Below, piece after piece: positions 1-8,988 of a DNA stretch of 64,000 nucleotides (positions are counted from its first letter, which is position 1; each line of letters opens with the position of its first letter). The translations under genes and the position numbers were made by a program. Origin of the DNA: Puia sp963703355 (GTDB taxonomy: Bacteria; Bacteroidota; Bacteroidia; Chitinophagales; Chitinophagaceae). The notes below the pieces were generated by a model. It ran no database searches and was not told the origin of the DNA. It was given only the letters and a program-made list of their open reading frames with translations. The stretch covers positions 3,534,001 through 3,598,000 of the forward strand of contig OY969813.1 of the NCBI GenBank assembly GCA_963703355.1. Reading direction: 5' to 3'.

Positions 1-241
1 CAGGTATAAATATGAGTATACCTGCATTATAAGGAACCGTTTTCCACACATAAGGAAATGAAAATGGATTCCCCAGTATGTTCTGTCCATTTATCTTGGG
101 AAAAGAATTATCGGTAAAGTCATAGATCACATAATTGAAAGCAGGAATACATACAACAATAACCGACAACAATATCCAGAACGTCCGGTAATATTTCACC
201 TTGAGCCACTCAATACGAAGTGTATGTAAAAAATCACCCAT
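1..241 (-). CDS. ABC-2 type exporter permease, N-terminal part (runs off the window)
   Basis: The minus strand reads from an ATG at 241 to the window edge without a stop, giving about 80 residues that begin MGDFLHTLRIEWLKVKYYRT. A short basic N-terminal segment followed at once by a hydrophobic helix (WILLSVIVVCIPAF) is typical of ABC-2 family permeases of the bacitracin or lantibiotic-immunity type. The start lies 2 bp after the stop of the ATP-binding gene at 244-1146, so the two are almost certainly co-transcribed and form one exporter. The substrate cannot be inferred. Confidence 0.75.
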   Translation of the reverse strand, partial: MGDFLHTLRIEWLKVKYYRTFWILLSVIVVCIPAFNYVIYDFTDNSFPKINGQNILGNPFSFPYVWKTVPYNAGILIFIP

Positions 242-243
242 GG

Positions 244-1146
244 TTAGTTGCTTACGTTGTTGGTTAGCTCAATAAAAGCAGACTCCAGACTTTTCTTTCC
301 GGGTTGTAAAAAATTCAGCACCACTCCCAGTTCAAAACAATGGGCGTTGAGCCACGACGGATCGGGAGAGGGTGCATTAAAATAAACCTGGTAGTGATTA
401 CCCGAAAGAAGAATTTTATTTACGCCGGGCAGTTTTTCCAGAATAACTTTCAATTTTTCCAGATCTGCTGAACCCAGTTCCATCCATTCTTCCTGACTGA
501 GTGCCGATTTTACATCACCCGATTTGATCAATAAACCTTGCTGCAAAATCGCGACATGCGTGCAAACCTTCTCTACTTCTGCAAGCAGATGACTGGCCAG
601 AATGATTGTTTTACCTTCCGCAGCAAGATCAATAATCAATTGCCTGATTTCGGCGATACCGGAAGGATCAAGACCATTGGTGGGTTCATCAAAAACCAAT
701 ACTGACGGATTTCCCAGCAGACAGGCAGCGATTGCCAGGCGCTGCTTCATGCCAAGAGAATAGGTTTGAAATTTTGAATCCTTTCTCTCAAATAATCTCA
801 CCAGTTTCAATACACGTTCTATATCCGCTACCGGTTTGTGTTTTATAGCCGCAGTGATTTCCAGATTACGTTGTGCGGAGAGGTAGTGGTAAAAATTAGG
901 TGTTTCTAACAGTGTGCCGATTTCTCTTCGCTGTTTTTCAGACGGCTCTTTTCCAAACCAGCTATAACTGCCATCATTGGACGAAAGTACATTCATTACA
1001 ACTCCAAGCAGTGTTGTTTTTCCACTTCCGTTTGGTCCCAGAATTCCGAAAACCGATCCTGCAGGTACATCAAAGGATACGCCTTTAAGCGCCTTGATCC
1101 GGCCATATGATTTGGTTATATTTTTTAGTGAAAGTATGGGCGCCAT
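244..1146 (-). CDS. ABC transporter ATP-binding protein (BcrA/DrrA-like exporter ATPase)
   Basis: This 300-residue cytoplasmic ATPase should power the membrane partner encoded immediately downstream. The Walker A motif GPNGSGKTT is at residues 37-45, the ABC signature in the form YSLGMKQRL at about 129-137, and Walker B with the D-loop (VLVFDEPTNGLD) at about 149-160. The region around the Q-loop reads GTLLETPNFY, with Glu in place of Gln, as is common in BcrA-type ATPases. A C-terminal extension of about 90 residues follows the nucleotide-binding fold, also usual for this group. Family assignment is firm. The transported molecule (peptide antibiotic, lipid or other) is unknown. Confidence 0.93.
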   Translation of the reverse strand: MAPILSLKNITKSYGRIKALKGVSFDVPAGSVFGILGPNGSGKTTLLGVVMNVLSSNDGSYSWFGKEPSEKQRREIGTLLETPNFYHYLSAQRNLEITAAIKHKPVADIERVLKLVRLFERKDSKFQTYSLGMKQRLAIAACLLGNPSVLVFDEPTNGLDPSGIAEIRQLIIDLAAEGKTIILASHLLAEVEKVCTHVAILQQGLLIKSGDVKSALSQEEWMELGSADLEKLKVILEKLPGVNKILLSGNHYQVYFNAPSPDPSWLNAHCFELGVVLNFLQPGKKSLESAFIELTNNVSN

Positions 1147-1189
1147 GGGTGGACGGCTAAATTAATGAATTAAACGGCCCGTTACGGAT

Positions 1190-1849
1190 CTAAAGTGGAG
1201 GATGTTCTTTACCGTGATAGATACTGGAAAAATCTCCAAGAACGGCAAATCCTTTTTTATCCCAATGTAAATGATGCAAACGTAAATGATCGATATCCGA
1301 CTGGAGTACCCTTCTGGTATAAGGATTAATGGTTCCTCCCGGATGCAGCGGTTCAGCAGCTGGATCGTATTGAAACACCGGATCGCAAATAGTACCCCTT
1401 GGATACATAATGCCGGGTTGCCCCTTACCCCGGATGTCCAGCGTTTCTGGATGCTCAAGACCAATCGTATGCCCGTACTCATGGGCTGCAGTTGTCGAAT
1501 TGTTGATAAGATTGTCCAGCTTGAAATACCCGGTATTGCTTTTGATACCATCAACAAAAGAAACATGCACAGGAGATACTTCTTCTATTCTGAAATAATT
1601 ATTCCTTGGATTCGTGTTAAACCACACGGATTCGGGATGCAAATCTTTTTCATAAAATCCCTGAATAATAAATTCAACAGCACAACGCACATTTTTTACC
1701 ACCACAAAACCCAGGGGCTGGTTCCAGTGATCTGATATGTCTTTTGCAATTGTGTCAGCCAATGATGTTGAAGCGGCTTCACCATAGAAGTAAAAATCAG
1801 AATGTATGCGTATCACGGACTCTGATTTCAGCCATTCAACTTCACCCAT
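1190..1849 (-). CDS. Metzincin-type zinc metalloprotease without a signal peptide
   Basis: The 219-residue product carries the complete metzincin zinc site HEYGHTIGLEH at residues 123-133 (His123, Glu124, His127, His133) and a downstream Met-turn candidate, GIMYPRG, near residue 148. This places it near the matrixin/M10 clan. There is no signal peptide, lipobox or propeptide with a cysteine switch. The protein starts directly with MGEVEWLKSESV, and the short protein ends soon after a His-rich stretch (HLRLHHLHWD). It may therefore act in the cytoplasm or leave by an unrecognised route. It lies 18 bp downstream of the TlpA-like gene on the same strand. Substrate unknown. Confidence 0.8.
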   Translation of the reverse strand: MGEVEWLKSESVIRIHSDFYFYGEAASTSLADTIAKDISDHWNQPLGFVVVKNVRCAVEFIIQGFYEKDLHPESVWFNTNPRNNYFRIEEVSPVHVSFVDGIKSNTGYFKLDNLINNSTTAAHEYGHTIGLEHPETLDIRGKGQPGIMYPRGTICDPVFQYDPAAEPLHPGGTINPYTRRVLQSDIDHLRLHHLHWDKKGFAVLGDFSSIYHGKEHPPL

Positions 1850-1867
1850 AATTAAACTTTACGCTGA

Positions 1868-2986
1868 TCAATGAAGCAACTCGGATAATTTATTCTCCAG
1901 GTCATCGCCACGAAGACCTTTGGCAACAATAATTCCGTTTTTATCGAGCAGATAATTCATTGGAATTCCTTTCACACCATACAGAGAAGCAGCGGCTGCC
2001 TGCCAGCCTTTCAGGTCAGAAACCTGTGTCCAGTCCAGGCCATCTTTTTTAATTGCCTGTATCCAATCCGACTTGGTATCATCCAGTGAAACTCCATAAA
2101 TATCAAAGCCTTTGTTTTGATATTTGTGAAATGCCTTAACCACATTCGGATTTTCCAGACGGCAGGGACCGCACCAACTGGCCCAGAAATCGATCAGCAC
2201 ATATTTTCCTTTTAATGAAGACAGAGATACTGGTTTATCGTTCACATCATTGCATATAATATCGGGTGCAGGATTTCCAATCGCTGTTAGTTTTGCTTTG
2301 TCTGCCGATTGTTTTATCAATTTTCCAAAATAAGTGACGCGCACAGTGGTATCCAGTTCCTGATACAAACTGTCCAATAGTCCAGCACGTGGATTATAAG
2401 AGAAGTTAGTATATACCTCGTATGCTGAAACCACAGATGCTGGATGTGATTTTGTAAAATCCATCACCAGTTGTTTTTGTTCCAGGTCAAGCGCATTATA
2501 TATTTTTTCCAGACTGTCCATTACGCGTTTGTTCTTTTTGTCGTTTGCAGAATCATAGGCTTTGTCAACATGAGCCATCTGATCGCTAACGGACTTGGTC
2601 AACTGATTGTGGAAGTAATTATATTCATCCTGTACTTGGGTTCCTGAAATAGACGCATAAGGCAGTGAATCTTTTTTTACAAGCATGGATATTTTTCCAT
2701 TTTCAAGAAAAAAACGTTTCGCCTGCTTACCAATAGTGATAGTGCACATTTCAGCAGTATCTGCCTTTCCCTTAAATGTAAAGTATCCATGATCGAGCAT
2801 CGTGGTGTCGCTTTTGTCGGATTGCCTGTGCGATAACACTACAATTCCTGTATCCAGCCCCGTTACTTTTCCAATAATGGCATAAGTAGAGTCTGTTTTT
2901 TTCTCAGTAGCAGCGACCGAACTATCGTTGCTATGACATGCAACGAATAAAAACAGAATTGCAATTCCTGATAAAATACTTTTCAT
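1868..2986 (-). CDS. TlpA-like thiol-disulfide oxidoreductase lipoprotein
   Basis: A 372-residue periplasm-facing lipoprotein. The N-terminus is a lipoprotein signal with lipobox LFVAC, the lipidated Cys being residue 17. Residues of about 30-140 resemble the DUF4369 domain that often precedes thioredoxin folds in Bacteroidota. A helical linker follows, then a TlpA/AhpC-type thioredoxin domain with active site WCGPC near residue 270 and the cis-Pro segment GIPMNYLLD. Such proteins reduce or oxidise envelope disulfides; the partner is not identifiable here. It starts 8 bp after the fadN-like stop, so the two genes probably share a transcript. Confidence 0.9.
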   Translation of the reverse strand: MKSILSGIAILFLFVACHSNDSSVAATEKKTDSTYAIIGKVTGLDTGIVVLSHRQSDKSDTTMLDHGYFTFKGKADTAEMCTITIGKQAKRFFLENGKISMLVKKDSLPYASISGTQVQDEYNYFHNQLTKSVSDQMAHVDKAYDSANDKKNKRVMDSLEKIYNALDLEQKQLVMDFTKSHPASVVSAYEVYTNFSYNPRAGLLDSLYQELDTTVRVTYFGKLIKQSADKAKLTAIGNPAPDIICNDVNDKPVSLSSLKGKYVLIDFWASWCGPCRLENPNVVKAFHKYQNKGFDIYGVSLDDTKSDWIQAIKKDGLDWTQVSDLKGWQAAAASLYGVKGIPMNYLLDKNGIIVAKGLRGDDLENKLSELLH

Positions 2987-2994
2987 GATGATCC

Positions 2995-5403
2995 TTAGTT
3001 TCTGATGGGTTTACCTGATTTTATTACGCTCTGCAATCTTTCCAGTGTTTTCTTTTCTCCGCACAAAGAAAGAAATGCCTGTCTTTCCAGGTCTAACAGA
3101 TATTGTTCTGAAACCTGCGTAGGTTCACTCAGATCACCGCCGCACATTACGTATGCCAGTTTCTTTGCTACAACAACATCGTGATCTGTGGCGTAATTAC
3201 CTCTCCACATCCCATTGATGCCTGCATACAAACCACCGAGCGCAGACCTGCCCAATACTTTGATATCAGTTCTTTGTATCGGAGTCGTATATCTGTCATG
3301 ATATAAGTCCAGCGCTGCATTTTTTGCATCTGCAATACGTCGATCAGGGTTGATGGAAATAATATCTCTTTCCTTCTTCAAAATACCCAGACCAAATGCC
3401 TCTGACGCAGAAGTGGACACTTTCGCCGTGGCAATTGTAAAAAACCGATCTTTTAATGGAATCGTTTCCGGTTCTCCATCATGTAATTCATCGGCGGCAC
3501 GAAGTACAAATTCTTTAGTACCCCCTCCGCCGGGAATCAATCCCACACCCAATTCCACCAATCCTATGTATGACTCAGCAGCGGGAATAACTTTATCTGC
3601 ATGAAGACTCATTTCACAGGCACCCCCTAATGTAAGTCCGCGTGGCGCCACTACAACAGGTATCGCTGAATATCTGACTCTCATCATCGTGTTCTGAAAT
3701 AACCGGATGGCCATATCCAGTTCTTCAAATTCCTGATCAACAGCCAGCATAAATATCATACCCACATTTGCACCCGCTGAAAAGTCCTGTGCCTCATTCG
3801 CTATCACAAGACCCTTGTATTTTTCTTCTGCCATACCGATCGATCGCTGAATACCTTCCAATACTTCGCCACCTATCGTTCCGAGTTTTGTATACCACTC
3901 AAGGCCAAGCACATCATCTCCGAGATGGTAAAGTCTGGCTGCACTATTTTTCCAGACAGTCTGATTTTCAAAATTCCGCATCACAATGAAAGCCGCAGGA
4001 TCACCAGTTACCGTAGCTATATATTTCTTTTGCCCCGGAGAATACGCGAGTTTTTCACCTTTGTTTACAGTATAAAAACTGGTCACACCATTCGCTATCA
4101 TTTCTTTCACCCAATCCGCTGGCTGATAACCAGCAGCTTCCATTTCCTGAATCGTTTTTTCCACACCAAAAAGATCCCAGCTTTCAAATGCTCCGATCTC
4201 CCATCCAAATCCGGCTTTCATGGCATCGTCCACACGATAAATTTCATCGCTGATTTCGGGAATGCGGTGTGATACGTAGGAAAATATCTCGTAGTGAAAC
4301 AAACGATAGAATTCTCCTGATTTGTCTTTGGCCTGAATCAGGATTTTTAATCTTTCTTTAAGATCATCCAGAGGTTTGGCAGCATCCGTTCCCGGAAACG
4401 AAACTTTCTCTCTGGGTTCGTATTCAAATGTTTTTAAATCGAGCGTTAGTATTTCACGCTCTCCTTTTTCATTTTTTCTTTTGGAGAAAAAGCCCTGACC
4501 TGTTTTATCACCCAACCAGTTATTGGCAATCATTTTATCCAGCCATGCAGGTATAACAAAACTTTCCTTCGACTCATCGTTGGGGCAGTTTTCAGAAACA
4601 CCTCTTGCTACTTTAACAAGCGTATCCAAACCAACAACATCGGCCGTGCGGAATGTGGCCGATTTGGGTCGCCCGATAATCGGGCCCGTTAATAATTCGA
4701 TCTGATCAATATTTAATCCCAGTTTTTCCATGAGTTTAAATATGGTCATGATGCTGAATACACCAACCCTGTTGGCAATAAATGCAGGACTGTCTTTGCA
4801 CAGCACCGTTGTTTTGCCCAGATGTAAATCTCCATATTCCAGCAGGAACTCTATAATCTGGGGGTCAGTAAAAGGTGTTGGAATAATTTCAAGCAGCCGC
4901 AGGTATCTGGGCGGATTGAAGAAATGCGTTCCGCAGAAATGTTTTTTGAAATCTTCCGAACGCCCTTCATTCATCAGGTGTATGGGAATACCCGAAGTAT
5001 TGGAACTAACAATGGTTCCCGGTTTCCTGTATTTTTCGACTTCATTAAAGATTCCGATTTTAATGTCCAGTCTTTCTACTACTACTTCAATGATCCAGTC
5101 GCAGTCAGCGATGTCCTTAAAATTATCCGTAAAATTTCCCGTGCGGATGCGTTTTACAACATCCGCGTCATATACAGGAGAAGGATTCGATTTAATGGCA
5201 GCTGTCAACGCTTCATTGACGATTCTGTTTTTAACAGCCGGATGATCAAGTGAAAGTTTTTTTGCCTGTTCGGAAGCATTTAATTCCTGTGGCGCCCGGT
5301 CGAGTAACAATACCTGCACCCCGGCGCCTGCAAAATGACACGCAATTCTTGATCCCATCACGCCACTCCCCAGTACTGCAACTTTGCGGATAATCCTATT
5401 CAT
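2995..5403 (-). CDS. fadN: 3-hydroxyacyl-CoA dehydrogenase / enoyl-CoA hydratase, FadN-type
   Basis: An 802-residue bifunctional beta-oxidation enzyme. The dehydrogenase half comes first: the NAD-binding loop GSGVMGSRIA is at about residues 12-21, and the catalytic-domain segment CGTHFFNPPRYL is near 160. A second dehydrogenase C-terminal domain follows, and the crotonase fold is at the C-terminal end (DFSAGANVG, GLTLGGACEMSLHAD, GVGLIPGGGG). This order is that of Bacillus FadN and the reverse of E. coli FadB. It would hydrate enoyl-CoA and oxidise 3-hydroxyacyl-CoA in fatty-acid breakdown. Thiolase and acyl-CoA dehydrogenase genes, frequent neighbours, are absent here. The symbol is assigned from domain order only. 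Confidence 0.88.
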   Translation of the reverse strand: MNRIIRKVAVLGSGVMGSRIACHFAGAGVQVLLLDRAPQELNASEQAKKLSLDHPAVKNRIVNEALTAAIKSNPSPVYDADVVKRIRTGNFTDNFKDIADCDWIIEVVVERLDIKIGIFNEVEKYRKPGTIVSSNTSGIPIHLMNEGRSEDFKKHFCGTHFFNPPRYLRLLEIIPTPFTDPQIIEFLLEYGDLHLGKTTVLCKDSPAFIANRVGVFSIMTIFKLMEKLGLNIDQIELLTGPIIGRPKSATFRTADVVGLDTLVKVARGVSENCPNDESKESFVIPAWLDKMIANNWLGDKTGQGFFSKRKNEKGEREILTLDLKTFEYEPREKVSFPGTDAAKPLDDLKERLKILIQAKDKSGEFYRLFHYEIFSYVSHRIPEISDEIYRVDDAMKAGFGWEIGAFESWDLFGVEKTIQEMEAAGYQPADWVKEMIANGVTSFYTVNKGEKLAYSPGQKKYIATVTGDPAAFIVMRNFENQTVWKNSAARLYHLGDDVLGLEWYTKLGTIGGEVLEGIQRSIGMAEEKYKGLVIANEAQDFSAGANVGMIFMLAVDQEFEELDMAIRLFQNTMMRVRYSAIPVVVAPRGLTLGGACEMSLHADKVIPAAESYIGLVELGVGLIPGGGGTKEFVLRAADELHDGEPETIPLKDRFFTIATAKVSTSASEAFGLGILKKERDIISINPDRRIADAKNAALDLYHDRYTTPIQRTDIKVLGRSALGGLYAGINGMWRGNYATDHDVVVAKKLAYVMCGGDLSEPTQVSEQYLLDLERQAFLSLCGEKKTLERLQSVIKSGKPIRN

Positions 5404-5450
5404 AACGGAGACAATTTATTATATAATAACTCAGAACATGAAACGCAATT

Positions 5451-7523
5451 TTATCTGACCTCTGATCCGGTATTTATCTTCTCATCAGGGGCTACGAATA
5501 TCAGTCTGCCCGAACTATCTTCAGCCATCAGGATCATTCCGTTACTTTCGATGCCTTTCATTTTTCTCGGCGCCAGATTAGCCACGACCACCACCTGTTT
5601 ACCAACAATATCTTCTGGTTTAAAATGAAGTGCTATACCCGATACAATCGTTCTCGTTTCCCTTCCCAAATCTACTTCCAGCTTCAGCAGTTTGTCGGCC
5701 TTTGCAACTTTTTCCGCAGAAAGAATCAGGCCCGTACGCAATTCCAGTTTTTCGAAATCGGGATATTGGATCTCAGATTTCTTTTCGACTGTAATGGGAG
5801 CAACTTCTTCCGCGGCGTTTGGTTTCACGGCATTACTGTGTAATTTTTCCATTTGTTTTTGTATTTCTTCGTCTTCAATCTTTCGGAACAACAACTCAGG
5901 TGCGCGCAGACTATATCCTGTTTTTAACAGATCAATCTTTCCTGCATTTTCCCAGTCCAATATTCGTTCGACAACCTTCATCATGTGGATCAGTTTTTTT
6001 GCCGTAACAGGAAGAAAGGGATTGATCAGAATGGAAAGATTTGCAGTAAGCTGTAGACAGAGATATAAACAATTGTCTATTAGTTTCTGATCCTCAGGTG
6101 AAGTAGTTTCTTTGCCTGCTTTTTTCCACGGTTCTTTATCTTGTAAATATTTGTTGCCTTTGCGTGCAAGATCAATTACGGCATATAATGCATCCCTGAA
6201 TTTATATTGTTCCAGCAGATTTTCCACTGTTGTTTTTGCCAGTTCAATCTGTTTTATAAGCTCAATATCCGAATCATCTTTGATCTCGTTATGCCAAACC
6301 GGAACTTTCCCTTTGCAAAGTTTATGCATTAGTACGAAAGTCCGGTTCACGAAATTTCCGAAAATAGCCACCAGCTCACTGTTATTTCTGTCCTGAAAAT
6401 CTTTCCAGGTGAAATCATTGTCTTTTGTTTCGGGTGCATTGGCGCATAGTACATATCGTAACACGTCTTCGCATCCGGGAAAATCTTCTAGGTATTCATG
6501 TACCCATACCGCCCAGTTGCGACTGGTGGAAACTTTTTCTCCTTCAATATTCAGAAATTCATTGGCGGGCACATTATCCGGCAATACAAAATGACCATGC
6601 GCCTCCAACATGGCCGGAAATATGATACAGTGAAATACGATGTTGTCTTTTCCAATAAAATGTACCAGCTTGGTATCATTTTGCTGCCAATAGTCCGCCC
6701 ATTTGGGCGTTAGTTCTTTAGTGGCAGATATATACCCGATAGGTGCATCGAACCATACGTAAAGAATTTTTCCTTCCGCATCCGGAAGTGGTACTTTGAT
6801 CCCCCAGTTTCCGTCACGCGTCATCGCGCGTGGTTGCAATCCGTTATCCAGCCAGCTCTTACACTGACCATATACATTATTTTTCCATTCAGTGTGGCCG
6901 TTTAAGATCCACTCCTTAAGGAATTTCTCATAATGCTGCAGAGGGAAATACCAGTGTTTGGTTTCTCTTTTTACAGGTATTGCGTCACTCAGCGTGCTGC
7001 GTGGATTGATCAGTTGATCGGGACTCAAAGACGAACCGCAACGTTCACACTGATCTCCAAATGCATTGGGATTGCCACAAATGGGACAGGTTCCTGTTAT
7101 ATACCGGTCGGCAAGAAAAATCTTTGCCTGTTCGTCGTAAAACTGTTCGGTTACTTTCTCCTCGAAAATATGCTGATCATATAAATTCGTGAAAAAAGCA
7201 GACGCTGTTTCGTGATGAACGGGATTGGTGGTTCTTGAATAGATGTCAAATGAAATGAACATCTGTTCAAAACTTTTCTTGATCAGCGCATGGTACTTGT
7301 CCACGACCTGCTGCGGCGTGATGCCTTCTTTCATAGCGCGGATGGTAATGGGCACTCCGTGTTCATCGCTTCCTCCGATAAAAAGAATATCTCTTTTTCG
7401 GGCGCGCTGATAACGAACATAAATGTCTGCGGGAATATAACATCCGGCCAAATGTCCGATATGAACGGGCCCGTTGGCATAGGGTAACGCCGCTGTAACC
7501 AAAATCCTGTTGTAATCTTTCAT
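5451..7523 (-). CDS. metG: Methionyl-tRNA synthetase with C-terminal tRNA-binding domain
   Basis: A class I aminoacyl-tRNA synthetase of 690 residues. HIGH is at residues 21-24, the zinc knuckle CPICGNPNAFGDQCERCG near 145-165, and the KMSKS loop in the variant form KVSTS near 329. A dimerising EMAP/Trbp111-like domain (FEKLELRTGLILSAEKV onward) ends the protein. The open frame extends to 7556, but I chose the ATG at 7523 because MKDYNRILVTAALPYANG matches the normal start of the family, and a hairpin with a promoter-like box lies just upstream (7533-7561). It is followed 47 bp later by the fadN-like gene. Confidence 0.96.
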   Translation of the reverse strand: MKDYNRILVTAALPYANGPVHIGHLAGCYIPADIYVRYQRARKRDILFIGGSDEHGVPITIRAMKEGITPQQVVDKYHALIKKSFEQMFISFDIYSRTTNPVHHETASAFFTNLYDQHIFEEKVTEQFYDEQAKIFLADRYITGTCPICGNPNAFGDQCERCGSSLSPDQLINPRSTLSDAIPVKRETKHWYFPLQHYEKFLKEWILNGHTEWKNNVYGQCKSWLDNGLQPRAMTRDGNWGIKVPLPDAEGKILYVWFDAPIGYISATKELTPKWADYWQQNDTKLVHFIGKDNIVFHCIIFPAMLEAHGHFVLPDNVPANEFLNIEGEKVSTSRNWAVWVHEYLEDFPGCEDVLRYVLCANAPETKDNDFTWKDFQDRNNSELVAIFGNFVNRTFVLMHKLCKGKVPVWHNEIKDDSDIELIKQIELAKTTVENLLEQYKFRDALYAVIDLARKGNKYLQDKEPWKKAGKETTSPEDQKLIDNCLYLCLQLTANLSILINPFLPVTAKKLIHMMKVVERILDWENAGKIDLLKTGYSLRAPELLFRKIEDEEIQKQMEKLHSNAVKPNAAEEVAPITVEKKSEIQYPDFEKLELRTGLILSAEKVAKADKLLKLEVDLGRETRTIVSGIALHFKPEDIVGKQVVVVANLAPRKMKGIESNGMILMAEDSSGRLIFVAPDEKINTGSEVR

Positions 7524-7532
7524 ATTTAGATG

Positions 7533-7546
7533 GCGGAACCTTCCGC
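7533..7546 (-). other. Short palindrome in the metG 5' leader
   Basis: GCGGAACCTTCCGC is a perfect 6-bp inverted repeat with a 2-nt centre, about 10 nt upstream of the chosen metG start. In mRNA it would form a small hairpin close to the ribosome-binding region. It could affect translation, or it may be chance. Confidence 0.35.
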
Positions 7547-7553
7547 AGGGATG

Positions 7554-7561
7554 CAAAAATA
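7554..7561 (-). promoter_or_regulatory. Possible -7 box for metG
   Basis: On the minus strand this reads TATTTTTG, an exact fit to the Bacteroidota -7 consensus TAnnTTTG, 30 nt before the metG ATG. No good -33 TTTG is seen at the usual distance, because that position already lies in the intergenic repeat array. Confidence 0.35.
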
Positions 7562-7570
7562 CGTTAAACA

Positions 7571-7750
7571 GGCTTAAGGCAGAAGGCAGAAGGCAGAAGG
7601 CGTAAGGCTTAAAGCCAAAAGCTTAAAGCCTAAAGCCTAATGCTTAAAGCTTAAAGCCCAAAGCAATTGTTAATTCAAATACATTCTAATACTCCCATAC
7701 TCCCATACTCCCATACTCCCATACTCCCATACTCTCATGCTCCCATACTT
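7571..7750. repeat. Heptamer array plus octamer array, metG / LD-carboxypeptidase divergent gap
   Basis: Positions 7571-7664 hold about a dozen heptamers of the form nnAAnGC (cttaagg, agaaggc, ctaaagc and variants). After a 25-bp AT-rich spacer, 7691-7749 holds tandem octamers ACTCCCAT ending in CCCATACTTG. The gap is divergent, so the array lies in both promoter regions. Confidence 0.9.
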
Positions 7751-7765
7751 GCTTAACTTTATTTG

Positions 7766-8794
7766 ATGAAGCGAAAGCATTTTTTAGGTTCCCTGCTTGG
7801 TAGTCCGCTGCTTTCAGCGGCAGTTTTTCACACCGATAACGATATCAGAAAAGAACCGTGGGATATTCCCTGGAGAATACCTCCCTACCTCAAACCGGGA
7901 GACACGATTGGAATTACTTGTCCCGCGGGATTTATGACCCTGGAAGAAATCCAGCCCGCTGTACAAACTATGAAAAGCTGGGGTTTTAATCTGCGTATAG
8001 GCAGCACCGTAGGAAAACGTGATTTCACTTTTGGTGGAACAGACGCAGAAAGGCTTGCCGACCTGCAACAGATGCTCGACGATCGTTCCATTCAGGCCAT
8101 TATGTGTGCAAGGGGAGGGTATGGATCGGTGCGGATTATTGATATGATTGACTGGAAACATTTTGTTGAACAACCCAAATGGATCATTGGTTTTAGCGAC
8201 ATCACCGTAATACACGCTCAGCTGAATCATCAGTTTCATATTGCTTCCATTCACTCGAAAATGTGTAATAGTTTTCCTGACGGTGTATCTCAGGTGGAAA
8301 AAGGACAAATTGATAGTATTTTGTCCATCAGGGACGCACTTACGGGAAATCCCATTATTTATCCGGTTGTTTACGATCCTGCCAACCGTGTCGGATCGGG
8401 TACCGGAATACTTGCAGGTGGAAATCTGAAAACAATTGAATCCCTCGCCGGCTCAGTATCTGACCTGATAACCGATGGAACAATTTTGTTTCTGGAAGAT
8501 ACAGGTGAATATTTATACAGTATCGACCGGATGTTTTATAATCTGAAACGAACGGGTAAATTGAATAATCTCAGCGGCCTACTGATCGGCTCAATTCGTG
8601 TAAAACCCGATGATCCCGGCGATGAGTTTGGAAAAAGTATTTATAACATTGTCCTGGATCACGTGGCTGAATATAAATATCCCGTTTGTTTTAATTTCCC
8701 GGTCGGACATGTAAAAACAAATTATGCTTTGAAATGTGGCGTCCGGCATGCTTTACATATTGATTCGAAAAGCGTTAGTTTTATTGAAGCATAA
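7766..8794 (+). CDS. LD-carboxypeptidase (peptidase S66), exported paralogue
   Basis: A 342-residue member of the LdcA/MccF family. These serine peptidases remove the terminal D-Ala from L,D-linked peptides in peptidoglycan recycling, or cleave microcin-like adducts. The nucleophile region is GFSDITVIHAQ, and the Glu and His partners fit EDTGEYLYSIDRM and FPVGHVKTNYAL. I prefer the ATG at 7766 to the TTG at 7763. The N-terminus (MKRKHFLGSLLGSPLLSAAVF) resembles an export signal close to a Tat leader but has Lys-Arg-Lys rather than twin Arg. The second family member at 8989 lacks this extension. The stop TAA is the first TAA of the downstream heptamer array. Confidence 0.88.
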   Translation: MKRKHFLGSLLGSPLLSAAVFHTDNDIRKEPWDIPWRIPPYLKPGDTIGITCPAGFMTLEEIQPAVQTMKSWGFNLRIGSTVGKRDFTFGGTDAERLADLQQMLDDRSIQAIMCARGGYGSVRIIDMIDWKHFVEQPKWIIGFSDITVIHAQLNHQFHIASIHSKMCNSFPDGVSQVEKGQIDSILSIRDALTGNPIIYPVVYDPANRVGSGTGILAGGNLKTIESLAGSVSDLITDGTILFLEDTGEYLYSIDRMFYNLKRTGKLNNLSGLLIGSIRVKPDDPGDEFGKSIYNIVLDHVAEYKYPVCFNFPVGHVKTNYALKCGVRHALHIDSKSVSFIEA

Positions 8795-8985
8795 CGCGGA
8801 ACGCATAACGCATAACGCTGAACGCATAACGCATAACGCATAACGCTGAACGCATAACGCATAACGCTGAACGCATAACGCATAACGCGAAAGGCTTAGA
8901 CTAAAGGCAAAACAGTCTTCAGGTACCGCCAGGCAAAGGATAAATAAATTTGAACCCATAACTTATAACCCATAACTCATAACAA
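8790..8985. repeat. Heptamer arrays between the two LD-carboxypeptidase genes
   Basis: From the stop codon of the first gene, 8790-8897 repeats ATAACGC and TGAACGC units about thirteen times, with a few gaaaggc/ctaaagg variants up to about 8910. A second array of the CCCATAA/CTTATAA type occupies 8953-8983 and ends just before the TTG start of the next gene. Confidence 0.9.
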
Positions 8986-8988
8986 TCA

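Noticed and set aside
1162..1566. 134-codon minus-strand frame inside the metzincin gene
   Set aside because: It is an alternative frame of the gene with the intact HExxHxxGxxH site.
7571..7750. Intergenic arrays as CRISPR
   Set aside because: Units are 7-8 bp, contiguous and degenerate, with no unique spacers of constant length and no cas genes nearby.
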